Assembly: GCF_004912195.1 (NCBI RefSeq)
Contig: NZ_STGW01000004.1
Location: 256,485 to 320,484, forward strand
Reading direction: 5' to 3'
Source of the DNA: Nocardioides caeni
GTDB taxonomy: Bacteria > Actinomycetota > Actinomycetes > Propionibacteriales > Nocardioidaceae
Length of the DNA: 64,000 nt
Both the position numbers and the translations under genes were made by a program. Shown here one piece after another: positions 42,207-50,846 of this stretch. Each line of letters opens with the position of its first letter. The stretch's first letter is position 1. The notes under the pieces are model-generated. The model searched no databases, was not told the DNA's origin, and worked only from the letters and a program-made list of their open reading frames with translations.

Positions 42207-44618
42207 CTACTTGGTCTTGCTCTCAAGACGAAGCAACTGTTCGTAATGCTGACGGTCGTTGGTGAACTCTGGATCAGGAATCTCAGCCTCAGCAACCCTC
42301 AGGGCGTCGATGCCCTCAGTCAGCACCATCGCATTGCCATTCATTCGCAGAAGGCTGAGCCCGACTTCGCAAAGAAGTCGATAGTTGTGTCGGTCGTCGG
42401 GCCGGCGCTGTAGGAGTTTGGAGGCTTGCGACCGCGCCTCGAACAGGAGAGCAACGCGGTCGCCGACCATCAGGCCCTCTGCCTTTTGAGCGCGCATAAC
42501 GACGAGGCGCACTCGGTAGCGGTCCACGATGTCGTCCTGGCCCAGATCCCGCAGCGCTAGGTCGATCGCCTGCTTGGCCCCACCGGCGTCATCGGCGTCC
42601 AGATACTTACGGATCAGGCGTCGATGTGGCGTGCGCTCGGCAGGAACCACACGCACGAGCTCAGTGAGAAGGCGAATCTGGTCATCATGGTTAGGGAGGC
42701 GGTCGATTCCCATCTCGCTCGTTGCCAACGCATTGGCTGTTTCTAGTTCGAGCCAAACCGACGGGTTCAGTCCATGAATCAAGTTGTCCAGCAGGTCCAA
42801 CTGCTCCTGCGGATCGCCGAACTTATAGGTCGCAATGACGTTAGCGATCACGTCGTGACGAGCCGACCACCCGTAAATCCCTCGGTCCTCGTTGATGTCG
42901 TGCTCGGAGACCACGCCATCAAGTTGCGACAACTGGTTCGCCAATTGCCCCCCGTCGACTCCGAGCAGGCGGACGATCAACTGTCTGTGCACCTTGCCGC
43001 CCATGGCCTGAATTGCGCAGACATAGCGGTAGATATCCTGCGCTTCTATGGGCAGGTCCTTGTACTCGGCGAGCAGTATGTCGTCCAGTTCTTCGAATCC
43101 GAAGATGTTCTTGAGGCAAACGTACAACTCAGCGCTGCATCGGTCTCGCAAGTGTCTGATTCGCTGCGGTCGAGTAAGGCCAAGGAAGGAATCCTCGACC
43201 AGTTGCCGGATCGCGTTCTGTTGATCGACCAGGTTTACGAACCGCTCGATGTCGACCGGCGTTAGGCGCGACATCGTCTCGACCGAGGATCGCTGCAGCA
43301 GAGTGGGTGACTTTCGTCGCGACTTCCATTGGGCACTGTTGGCGGTGATGATCAGTCTGAGGTGCGACCGATCGAGCCTTCCAAGCGCATCCGCCAGGCG
43401 GTTGACAGCGACAAGTTGCTCGGTCGCGTCGTCGATGAGGAGAAATCCTTGTCGACTGTTCGCGCGTAGCCGCTCCTCGACCTTCAGCCATGCATCGACA
43501 TTCAGAGGGAACGAGTTGACGTGCTCCCAACAGATGAAATCCTTGCTGCTTCTTTCTGCAATCAGTCGACGGGCCAGAGTGGTCTTGCCTACGCCAGCAC
43601 CGCCAATCAGCACCGTCGCCAAGTTCCGGGTTGGATTCTGAGATTCGAGCACGCGCGGCTCGACAGCGCGTTCGATAGTGAAGCCGGCGGCGATGTCTGC
43701 GAATGTCGCAGCACCGCCGTTGAAGAGCTTCCGCGCGTTGGGGGCGAGTCCGAGCGCGTGCGCGCAATCGGTGGTCGACGCCCTCAAAGCCAGTGGCAAC
43801 TCTCTCGCATCAAGGTCGGCGGCCTCCGCTTCTTTGGACTGTCGCGACGCGGGTGTGTGGACCTGTCCAATGGCGTGCAAAAGCGTCTCGAGAGATCCCG
43901 ACGTTACATCGATCCCGTACTGCTCAAAAATCACCGCCCGGTCCGGATCCGCGTCGTACACCAACAGGTAAACCCGTCCGGGAGTTCCTTCTGCTTGGTT
44001 AAGCTGCGCAGCACGCTTCGCCAAGTCCTTCAGGTGTGCGTCCCCGAGAGACTGGCCAATGATCAAGGTGTCGCACGTCAGCATCTCGGCAGAAAGCGAG
44101 GTGAATAGCAGCTGATGGTACTCCTGAACCTGGTCGTAGTCCCGTTCAGTGATCACCATGCGATGCTTGTGGCCAATCCCAACATCCTGCGTTAGGCAAC
44201 CGTGGATCTTGTAGAGAACTGCTCCTCCAAGGCCTTTTTGCCAGTCGTAGTTTGATCGAACTACCGCCAGGGATCGGCCTGATAGGCGATACGCGCGTTC
44301 GACCAATAGGTCGAAGTTCGTCGAGTAGACCGATCGCCAATCAAACTCAGGGAGAAGGAGTATGCCGCCTGTGGGTTCCAGGTTGCGAAGTCGCGCCTGT
44401 AGGGCTTTAACGAGGTCGGCGCGGGAAGTCCGATGTTCGAAGATTGTGGCGATTTCGGCAAGGTTTTCGCCGATGGGTACGGGCGAAAGCTGTCGTGCAA
44501 GGTGCGTGGCAAGTTCTGCACCTGTCGGAGCCCCCGACGGGACACTCGCTCCAGCGCCCAGCAGCAAGACGGTCTGCTCGGGTCGGATCTTCTTTGCGAG
44601 CGCCTCGACGCTGTCCAC
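42207..44618 (-). CDS. SIR2-STAND NTPase, probable anti-phage defence protein
   Basis: An 803-residue fusion. Residues 1-255 are a SIR2 NADase domain: LLLGAGASVPSGAPTG (GAGAS 21-25), STNFDLL (99-105) and KIHG with the catalytic His139. Residues 330-600 are a STAND-type P-loop ATPase: IGGAGVGKTT (338-347), LLIDDAT as Walker B (394-400). The rest is helical, TPR-like, as a sensor. In known systems (Avs and related SIR2-STAND proteins) the C terminus senses a phage product, the ATPase drives assembly and the SIR2 domain destroys NAD. The GTG start has no strong ribosome site. A clearly lower GC than the flanks points to transfer. Confidence 0.85.
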   Translation of the reverse strand: MDSVEALAKKIRPEQTVLLLGAGASVPSGAPTGAELATHLARQLSPVPIGENLAEIATIFEHRTSRADLVKALQARLRNLEPTGGILLLPEFDWRSVYSTNFDLLVERAYRLSGRSLAVVRSNYDWQKGLGGAVLYKIHGCLTQDVGIGHKHRMVITERDYDQVQEYHQLLFTSLSAEMLTCDTLIIGQSLGDAHLKDLAKRAAQLNQAEGTPGRVYLLVYDADPDRAVIFEQYGIDVTSGSLETLLHAIGQVHTPASRQSKEAEAADLDARELPLALRASTTDCAHALGLAPNARKLFNGGAATFADIAAGFTIERAVEPRVLESQNPTRNLATVLIGGAGVGKTTLARRLIAERSSKDFICWEHVNSFPLNVDAWLKVEERLRANSRQGFLLIDDATEQLVAVNRLADALGRLDRSHLRLIITANSAQWKSRRKSPTLLQRSSVETMSRLTPVDIERFVNLVDQQNAIRQLVEDSFLGLTRPQRIRHLRDRCSAELYVCLKNIFGFEELDDILLAEYKDLPIEAQDIYRYVCAIQAMGGKVHRQLIVRLLGVDGGQLANQLSQLDGVVSEHDINEDRGIYGWSARHDVIANVIATYKFGDPQEQLDLLDNLIHGLNPSVWLELETANALATSEMGIDRLPNHDDQIRLLTELVRVVPAERTPHRRLIRKYLDADDAGGAKQAIDLALRDLGQDDIVDRYRVRLVVMRAQKAEGLMVGDRVALLFEARSQASKLLQRRPDDRHNYRLLCEVGLSLLRMNGNAMVLTEGIDALRVAEAEIPDPEFTNDRQHYEQLLRLESKTK

Positions 44619-45035
44619 TTGGCACCACCGCTATCTCGTCGAACCGACCCTGCCCCGAACGCCACGAACGGAACCCTCGAACGCACCGTAGTGGTTCCTC
44701 ATCGGGCGTGAGGCGATTTCATCGGTCGGATTCGACAGACGATCCGTGCCTGCCCGAGTTAGGCAGTCTTCAACCGAAGCGCGGGCTGCATGCTGCCCAG
44801 GGCTGGTGCGTCATGCTGGGCGGATTGCAGCAGCCGCTCTGGGATGCCACATGCCGCCGCGGTCCCGGCCCCACCGTCTTTCGCCGCCGATCCTCGACCG
44901 GTGTCAACACCCGCGCGTCGGTCGTTTGCACGACATTCATAGGCACGCATTGATCGCTCCCAGCCCATCTCATCCCTAGGTGACTGTCAGGTGTCTCGGG
45001 CGGCCGTGGCCGCTCCCGGAGTCAGAGGTGATCAG
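44619..45035. other. Stretch between the SIR2-STAND gene and the integration genes
   Basis: No gene can be supported. Short frames are antisense or lack starts. The promoters of the SIR2-STAND gene (minus) and of the excisionase-like gene (plus) should be here; I cannot place either with confidence. Confidence 0.4.
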
Positions 45036-45215
45036 ATGGAAGCAGTGGAGGAGATCCTCACCAGCAGCGAGGTGGCGCGGTGGATCCGGGTGTCGGAGTC
45101 GACGCTGTGTCGATGGAGGCAGCGGGGCGAGGGACCACGGGTGACGTGGATGACCGCGACATGTCCGCGCTACCGGCGCCAAGACGTCGAACAATGGCTC
45201 GCCCGAGCCTCCTGA
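45036..45215 (+). CDS. Excisionase-like helix-turn-helix protein
   Basis: A 59-residue protein made of one HTH_17 domain (LTSSEVARWIRVSESTLCRWR, then RYRRQDVEQWLARAS). It starts at an ATG after GAGGTGATC, an unusually long match to the 16S rRNA tail. It lies 30 bases before the integrase gene. Small proteins of this kind bend attachment-site DNA and turn the integrase toward excision, or regulate it. Confidence 0.78.
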   Translation: MEAVEEILTSSEVARWIRVSESTLCRWRQRGEGPRVTWMTATCPRYRRQDVEQWLARAS

Positions 45216-45245
45216 ATCCGGCAGGCCACGGCACGGCAGACCGCG

Positions 45246-46547
45246 ATGATCGAGAAGACGCCGAGCGGCCGGTTCCGGGCACGCCTGAAGAGTGGGCGGC
45301 AGTTCATCGCCAGCCGCACGTTCGACACCAAGCGTGAAGCCACTGACTGGCTGTTCCGGGAGAGAGCAGCGCTTGCTGGCGGAATGGACCCTCGTGCGGG
45401 GCGCCGCCAAGTTCGCGCGCTGCTCGAGGAGTGGCTGGTCGTCCGTGAGTTCACAGTTGCCGCGAAGACCTATCGCAGCGATCAGGCGCTGCAGCGCCTG
45501 ATGCCGACGAGCATGCAGGCAATGCACGTTGCGGCTGTTTCCGAGCGCGAGGTGGCACGGTCCTTCGAGGCGTTGATCCAGCGGGGGCTCAGCGAGCGGT
45601 CGGTCGTCCGCTACCGCGCGAGCCTGTCGACGTTCTTCGCCTGGTGCGTGCGTGAGAAGGCCGTGGTCCGCAACCCGGTGACCGCGACGAAGGTGCCGCG
45701 GTCCTCGGAGGAGCCGACCGAGATGCGGCCGTGGACCGAGGCCGAGCTCGAGGCGACGTACGACCGCTGGCGAGCGCGGGACCCGCAGCTGGCCGACGTG
45801 CTGCTCGTTCTGGGATGGACCGGCATGCGGTGGGGCGAGGCACGGTCCGTCCTCGTCGAGGACGTCGTCACGGTCCCGACGCCGGGGCTGCTGGTACGAC
45901 GCTCGCAGTCCGAGGGTGGCGCGGTGAAGGCCACCAAGGGGCGGCACGGCCGCCGCGTCCCGGTCGCCGATCGCATCCTGCCGATAATCGAGCGGATGGT
46001 CGCCGACAAGGCACCGACCGACCTGTTGATCACCACCGGAGGCGGCGCCCAGCTCCATCGCAACGCGGTGCTGCGGACGGTGAAGTGGGAGGACACTGCC
46101 GGCGGCCGCCGCATCCACGATCTGCGCCACACCGCGGCCTGCCTGTGGCTGGCCCGTGGCGTCGACCCCGGCACCGTCCAGGCCTGGATGGGCCACGAGT
46201 CGATCGCCACCACCAACCGCTACCTGCACTTCCTCGGCACCTCGGCCGACCAGGCCGGTCTCGACCGGCTCAACGATCCCGCGCGAGGACCTGTCGTCTC
46301 ACCGGGCAGTGCCCCGAGCTCCACCGCGACCGCCCCGCCAGCAACGGGCGTCCCCACCCGCGGGGACACCCGTGGGGACACGGCCCTGGAGAACCGGCCG
46401 GACGCCAGCGACGGCTTGGAACCGTGGGGGGACGGATGCGGGGACGGGGTCGGGGACCGGCTCAGTCGGAGCACTCAGCAGGGCCTGCGTGCCCCCGTTC
46501 CGGGCTGGGGGTACGCCGGGGGTAAGCGAGGCGGCGTTTCGTGGTGA
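45246..46547 (+). CDS. int: Tyrosine site-specific integrase
   Basis: A 433-residue phage-type recombinase. The N-terminal arm-binding part (RFRARLKSGRQFIASRTF), a SAM-like core-binding domain (residues 55-150) and the catalytic domain follow each other. The active-site residues are intact: Arg in TGMRWGEAR, HDLRH, GHES and the nucleophile in TNRYLHF. A low-complexity tail of about 100 residues follows the tyrosine. The gene points at tRNA-Ala, ending 85 bases before its 3' end, the usual place for an element inserted in a tRNA gene. Confidence 0.92.
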   Translation: MIEKTPSGRFRARLKSGRQFIASRTFDTKREATDWLFRERAALAGGMDPRAGRRQVRALLEEWLVVREFTVAAKTYRSDQALQRLMPTSMQAMHVAAVSEREVARSFEALIQRGLSERSVVRYRASLSTFFAWCVREKAVVRNPVTATKVPRSSEEPTEMRPWTEAELEATYDRWRARDPQLADVLLVLGWTGMRWGEARSVLVEDVVTVPTPGLLVRRSQSEGGAVKATKGRHGRRVPVADRILPIIERMVADKAPTDLLITTGGGAQLHRNAVLRTVKWEDTAGGRRIHDLRHTAACLWLARGVDPGTVQAWMGHESIATTNRYLHFLGTSADQAGLDRLNDPARGPVVSPGSAPSSTATAPPATGVPTRGDTRGDTALENRPDASDGLEPWGDGCGDGVGDRLSRSTQQGLRAPVPGWGYAGGKRGGVSW

Positions 46548-46590
46548 TCCCGGCCCGCGCGGGGTCGGGCTCACCAGTACCCGAAACGCA

Positions 46591-46624
46591 AGAACCGGCA
46601 GGTCGGAGGCGACCTGCCGGTTCT
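46591..46624. terminator. Terminator between integrase and tRNA-Ala
   Basis: A perfect 14-pair stem, AGAACCGGCAGGTC with GACCTGCCGGTTCT, with a six-base loop. The plus-strand side runs into TTTGTCT. It can stop both the integrase and the tRNA transcript. Confidence 0.75.
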
Positions 46625-46632
46625 TTGTCTGC

Positions 46633-46708
<76 letters not shown>

Positions 46709-46766
46709 AAGCGTGGAGAAACGCTAGCACCCGCCGCCGCGAGGAGCCGAATCGGGTCAGGGTGCG

Positions 46767-47018
46767 TCAGTTGCGGTCCTCATCGGCATGACCCGCTGGC
46801 CGCGGCGCGTCCGAACCCTCGATCTCGTCGCCCTCGGCGTCGGGGTCGTCCACGGTGATCGGGCCGGGCGGCGTGCCCTCGGGGAGCGCCACACCGGGGT
46901 CGGGGTGCTGGGTGTCGGGCGAGACGGCGGTGGCGGAGTCGGCGTAGGCCTGCTCCTCCTCGCGCGCCTCCTCCTCGCTGGGCTGCTCGGCGTAGGGGCT
47001 GTCGTCCTGGCTGCTCAT
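46767..47018 (-). CDS. Small acidic protein of unknown function
   Basis: An 83-residue, strongly acidic protein without hydrophobic segments (EEEAREEEQAYAD, DDPDAEGDEIEGSD); probably disordered. It follows sepX by 36 bases on the same strand and ends just before tRNA-Ala. No family is recognised. The start (MSSQDDSPYAEQ) is the first ATG in the frame. Confidence 0.55.
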   Translation of the reverse strand: MSSQDDSPYAEQPSEEEAREEEQAYADSATAVSPDTQHPDPGVALPEGTPPGPITVDDPDAEGDEIEGSDAPRPAGHADEDRN

Positions 47019-47054
47019 GCCGGGGCTGTACCCGGCAATGGCGCTGATCAGCCG

Positions 47055-47954
47055 TCAGGAGCCGGTGGCGCGGCGCTGCTCGTCGTCGCCCTGGCCCTCG
47101 GCCGCCTCGACGGCACGCTGCGCGTCGGCCTCGCGGGCGAGGCGGGAGTCGGCCTCGTTGCGGCCCGAGCTCCACACGCCGGTGGAGTCGAGGTCGATGG
47201 TGCGGACCGTGCGGCCGGCAGCCGCCTTGGCGACGTACGTCGGCAGCGGTACGTCGACCGGCGCCCAGCCGCCCCCGACGGACTCGGGGCCCGACTCGTC
47301 GAGCAGAGCGGCCGCGACGACGGGGATCTCGTCGGTGTCGTCGCCGGCGAGGTTGTCGTCGGAGAGGACCGGCACCGTGCCGGTGTCCTCCTCGTCGAGG
47401 AGCTGGTCGGCGAGCGTGGTCCGGCGACGACGGCTGCGCTGCGCACGCTGGGCGCGCTCGCGGCGGACCATCAGCCGGCACAGGACGAGCCACGCGACCA
47501 TCAGGCCGGCCGGGACGGCGGTCCACGCCTGCGCGATGACGCTGCCGATGCCGAGACCGGCGACGGCGATGATCGCCAGGAGGAGGATGTTGAAGACGCG
47601 CCGGCGACGGTCGGCGGCGCGGCGGGCCGCGGCCTGCTGCTGGCGACGACGGCGGCGCTCGGCGGCGTCGAGGCCGGCCTCGTCGCGTCGCGGCTCCGGG
47701 CGGGCGACCGCCACGACGACCTCGGACTCGACCTCGACCTCGACCTCGGAGGTGACCTCAGTGGTCGAACCCGAGACCAGGACGGTCTCGCGGCCCGACA
47801 CCGCGTCACGGCGGGCCAGCACCCGCAGGCGGTCGGAGAAGCCGTCGACCGACCGGCTGATGGCGTCCTCCTCGTGCTGCCGGAGGGCCTTGGGGACGAG
47901 GTACACGGCCCACGCCACCGCCAGTGCGACGAAGATCAGTGCGCTCAGGTCCAC
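47055..47954 (-). CDS. sepX: SepX/GlpR-type divisome membrane protein
   Basis: A 299-residue protein with an N-terminal membrane helix and the conserved opening SALIFVALAVAWAVYLVPKAL, then FSDRLRVLARRD, a basic coiled segment, two more hydrophobic helices (about residues 120-160) and a charged tail. This is the layout of actinobacterial SepX (GlpR), a divisome protein that works with FtsZ in Streptomyces. Its position after the galU-moeA-mog-rimJ genes matches that of sepX in other actinobacteria. Named by N-terminal pattern and synteny. Confidence 0.75.
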   Translation of the reverse strand: MDLSALIFVALAVAWAVYLVPKALRQHEEDAISRSVDGFSDRLRVLARRDAVSGRETVLVSGSTTEVTSEVEVEVESEVVVAVARPEPRRDEAGLDAAERRRRRQQQAAARRAADRRRRVFNILLLAIIAVAGLGIGSVIAQAWTAVPAGLMVAWLVLCRLMVRRERAQRAQRSRRRRTTLADQLLDEEDTGTVPVLSDDNLAGDDTDEIPVVAAALLDESGPESVGGGWAPVDVPLPTYVAKAAAGRTVRTIDLDSTGVWSSGRNEADSRLAREADAQRAVEAAEGQGDDEQRRATGS

Positions 47955-48035
47955 ACCGGAAGGTTAGGAGCGCTAGCGCACGGTGGGGCGCATGTCCATC
48001 GGTGTGTCACAGATTGATTCCTGTGACTGATGGGG

Positions 48036-48677
48036 TCACGCCGGGTCGTGCTCCTCGAGCCGCACCAGCACGCCTCGTGGCGCCTCCTCCTTGGTGACGG
48101 CGAAGATCCGGTGGTCGCGCCACTCGCCGTCGATGTGGAGGAAGTTCGGGGCATAGCCGACCTCGCGGATGCCGAGCTTCTCGACCACGCGCAGGGAGTT
48201 GGTGTTCTCGGGGCGGATACAGATCTCGATGCGGTGCAGGCCGGCGACGAAGAAGCAGTGGTCGATGACCATCGCGACGGCGCGGGGGATGACACCGCGG
48301 CCGGCGAACTCGTGGTCGATCCAGTAGCCGACCGACGCGAACTGCGCCGAGCCCCGCACGATGTTGTTGACGCTCACCTGGCCGGCGAACCGGCCGTCGA
48401 CCTCCACGACGAAGGGGTACGTCGTCCCCTGCCGTGCCGCGAGCTGCAGCCGCCGGACCAGGGCCCGGAAGGACATCGGCCGCGGGTCCGCACCGGGCGG
48501 GGCAGTGGCGTCCCAGCGGGCCAGCCACAGCGCGTTGCGGCGCCGGGCCGAGCGCCAGGCCGACGCGTCACGACGACTGATCGGCCGCAGCCGCACGACC
48601 GGGTCCGTGCCGGAGATGAGCTCGTTGGGCCAGGCCCGACCCGGCGCCGCGACACGCATCCGCTCGCGACTGCTCAA
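48036..48677 (-). CDS. rimJ: GNAT N-acetyltransferase (RimJ-like)
   Basis: A 213-residue acetyltransferase of the RimJ/RimL group: RLRPISRRDA, the acceptor segment QVSVNNIVRGSAQFASVGYW, and the CoA-binding RGVIPRAVAMVIDH plus NTNSLRVVEKLGI. It would acetylate a protein N terminus. A TTG at 48677, with GGGAG before it, overlaps the mog stop; the first ATG (48659) is also possible. The place after galU, moeA and mog matches the rimJ gene of mycobacteria. Confidence 0.83.
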   Translation of the reverse strand: MSSRERMRVAAPGRAWPNELISGTDPVVRLRPISRRDASAWRSARRRNALWLARWDATAPPGADPRPMSFRALVRRLQLAARQGTTYPFVVEVDGRFAGQVSVNNIVRGSAQFASVGYWIDHEFAGRGVIPRAVAMVIDHCFFVAGLHRIEICIRPENTNSLRVVEKLGIREVGYAPNFLHIDGEWRDHRIFAVTKEEAPRGVLVRLEEHDPA

Positions 48678-49168
48678 TGGTCGCTCCCGACGATCTGCTC
48701 GACCGCATGCACCAGCACCGGCGCGAGGACCGCGAGCGCGTCCTTCACGCCGCCGCGCGAGCCGGGCAGGTTGACGACCAGCGCGGTGCCGGCGACCCCG
48801 GCCAGACCCCGGGACAGCGCCGCGGTCGGCACACCCTTGGCGATGCCGGCCGCGCGGATCGCCTCGGCGAGTCCCGGGACCTCGCGGTCGAGCAACGGCC
48901 GGGTGACCTCGGGAGTGCGGTCGGTCGGGGTGAGACCGGTGCCGCCGGTGGTCAGCACGACGCGGGCGCCGCCCGCCACCGCGGCAGCGATCGCCTCCCC
49001 CACCGGCTCGCCGTCGGGACGCACGTCCGGGTCGTCGACCACGAAGCCCAGCTCCCGCAGCGCAGCGACGATGAGCGGGCCGGTCGTGTCGTCGTAGACA
49101 CCAGCGGCGGCACGGTTGGACGCGACGACCACGGCCGCGCGGCGCTCGGCGCCCCCCGCAGCGGTCAT
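48674..49168 (-). CDS. mog: Molybdopterin adenylyltransferase MogA/MoaB family
   Basis: A 164-residue MoCF-domain protein (RAAVVVASNRAAAGVYDD, VLTTGGTGLTPTDRTPE, LVVNLPGSRGGVKDAL) that adenylates molybdopterin before metal insertion. It overlaps moaC (four bases) and rimJ (four bases), so the molybdenum-cofactor genes are made as one unit with galU. Confidence 0.9.
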   Translation of the reverse strand: MTAAGGAERRAAVVVASNRAAAGVYDDTTGPLIVAALRELGFVVDDPDVRPDGEPVGEAIAAAVAGGARVVLTTGGTGLTPTDRTPEVTRPLLDREVPGLAEAIRAAGIAKGVPTAALSRGLAGVAGTALVVNLPGSRGGVKDALAVLAPVLVHAVEQIVGSDH

Positions 49169-49644
49169 CGCGCCCAGTCCCCCGACTTGCCGCCGGTCTT
49201 GGACTCGACCCGCACGTCGGTGATGACGGCGGCCTTGTCGACCGCCTTCACCATGTCGACGACGGTCAGCGCAGCGACCGAGACGGCCGTCAGCGCCTCC
49301 ATCTCGACGCCCGTGCGGTCGCTGGTCCGCACCGTCGCGGTGATCTCGACGGCGTCGTCGGCGACCTCGAGGTCCACGACCACGCCGGAGATCGCGAGCG
49401 GGTGACACAGCGGGACCAGGTCGGGCGTCCGCTTCGCGCCCATGATCCCGGCGATCCGCGCGACCGCGAGCGCGTCGCCCTTCGGCACGCCCTCACCGCG
49501 CAGCAGACCGACCACCTCGGCCGACACCAGCACCCGGCCCGACGCGCGGGCCTCCCGGGTGGTCACGTCCTTGGCCGACACGTCGACCATCCGGGCCGCA
49601 CCCTTGTCGTCGACATGGGTCAGCCGTGCCGGCTCCTCGGTCAC
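49165..49644 (-). CDS. moaC: Cyclic pyranopterin monophosphate synthase MoaC
   Basis: A 159-residue enzyme of the first stage of molybdenum-cofactor synthesis, acting after MoaA. The family core is complete: LTHVDDKGAARMVDVS, KGDALAVARIAGIMGAKRT, LVPLCHPL, GVEMEALTAVSVAALTVVDM and the C-terminal KTGGKSGDW. The GTG start has AGGAGG before it and overlaps the moeA stop (GTGA). Confidence 0.95.
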   Translation of the reverse strand: MTEEPARLTHVDDKGAARMVDVSAKDVTTREARASGRVLVSAEVVGLLRGEGVPKGDALAVARIAGIMGAKRTPDLVPLCHPLAISGVVVDLEVADDAVEITATVRTSDRTGVEMEALTAVSVAALTVVDMVKAVDKAAVITDVRVESKTGGKSGDWAR

Positions 49645-50846
49645 CAGACCTCCTCATGATGAAGCTCGGGATGAAGCGTCAGCACCTCGACGTGCGTGCC
49701 CGCAGGGACCACCCTCCCGCGTGGCGGTACGACGAGCAATGCGTCGGCCTGCGCGAGGAGTCGTTGCGAGTGACCGGCGTGGCCGGGCAGCGGCTGCCAG
49801 CGGCCGGTGTCGTCACGGCGGGCTGGCAGCAGCACGGTCCGGTCGGTGCCCGTCACGTCGGTGGCCAGCTCCGCCGACCGGCGCCGCCACTCCCTGCCGG
49901 TCAGCGCGGTGATCGCAGGGACGACGTACAGCAGGAACGAGGCGAGGGCCGCGATCGGCGTGCCGGGGAGCGTGACCACCGGGACCCGGCGGCCGTCGGC
50001 CTCGAGGTGGCCGCAACCCTGCGGACGGCCGGGCTTCATCGCGACCGGGCCGAACCAGAAGTCGTCCTCGTGCCGCAGCACCGCCTTGACGACGTCGTGG
50101 TCGCCGGCAGAGACACCACCGGTCGTCACGACGAGGTCGCTGTCGGCGGCCGCCGCGAGCAGTCGGGCGCGGAAGGCGGCGGGGTCGTCGGACACCGGGC
50201 CGCGCACGACCGGGTCGGCGCCGGCGCCGCGGGCGGCTGAGGCGAGGGTGATGCTGTTGCTGTCGGGGACGTGCCCGTCGACGAGCTCGGCGCCCGTCGA
50301 CAGGATCGCGACGCGGGGGCGGGCGCGGACGACGACCTCGCTCGCGCCGACCGAGGTCAGCAGCCCGAGTGAGCCGGGGCCCAGTCTCGTGCCCGCGCCG
50401 AGGGCGACCTCGCCGGCGGCGACGTCCTCGCCCGCGCGGCGGATGTGACGTCCGGGCGGAGCGCTGCGGCCGATCGTGACCGGGTCGCCCGCGTCAGTCC
50501 ACTCGAACGGGACAACGAGGTCGGCGCCCGGCGGGACCGGGGCGCCGGTCATGATCCGGATCGCCGCGCCGTCAGGGAGGTCGACGAGCTCGTCACCGGC
50601 GGCGACGGCAGCGGCGACCGGCAGCACGACGGGGGCCGCGTCGGAGGCAGTGGCGACGTCGGCGGCCCGGACGGCGAAGCCATCCATCGCGGCGTGGTCG
50701 AAGGGCGGGACGGACAGGGCGGCGGCGACGTCCTCGGCCAGCACCCGGCCGAGGGCGTCGACGACGGCGATGCGCTCGGTCGCCGCGGTCGGGACGATGC
50801 CCGCCAGGATCCGGGCCCGGTGGTCCTCGACCGAGGGATCAGGCAT
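49641..50846 (-). CDS. moeA: Molybdopterin molybdotransferase MoeA
   Basis: A 401-residue protein that inserts molybdate into adenylated molybdopterin. FDHAAMDGFAVRAAD, RIMTGAPVPPGAD, VAILSTGAELVDG and VTTGGVSAGDHD are in family order. It ends with a MoeA domain IV. The ATG at 50846 overlaps the galU stop by eight bases. Length is normal. Confidence 0.95.
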   Translation of the reverse strand: MPDPSVEDHRARILAGIVPTAATERIAVVDALGRVLAEDVAAALSVPPFDHAAMDGFAVRAADVATASDAAPVVLPVAAAVAAGDELVDLPDGAAIRIMTGAPVPPGADLVVPFEWTDAGDPVTIGRSAPPGRHIRRAGEDVAAGEVALGAGTRLGPGSLGLLTSVGASEVVVRARPRVAILSTGAELVDGHVPDSNSITLASAARGAGADPVVRGPVSDDPAAFRARLLAAAADSDLVVTTGGVSAGDHDVVKAVLRHEDDFWFGPVAMKPGRPQGCGHLEADGRRVPVVTLPGTPIAALASFLLYVVPAITALTGREWRRRSAELATDVTGTDRTVLLPARRDDTGRWQPLPGHAGHSQRLLAQADALLVVPPRGRVVPAGTHVEVLTLHPELHHEEVW

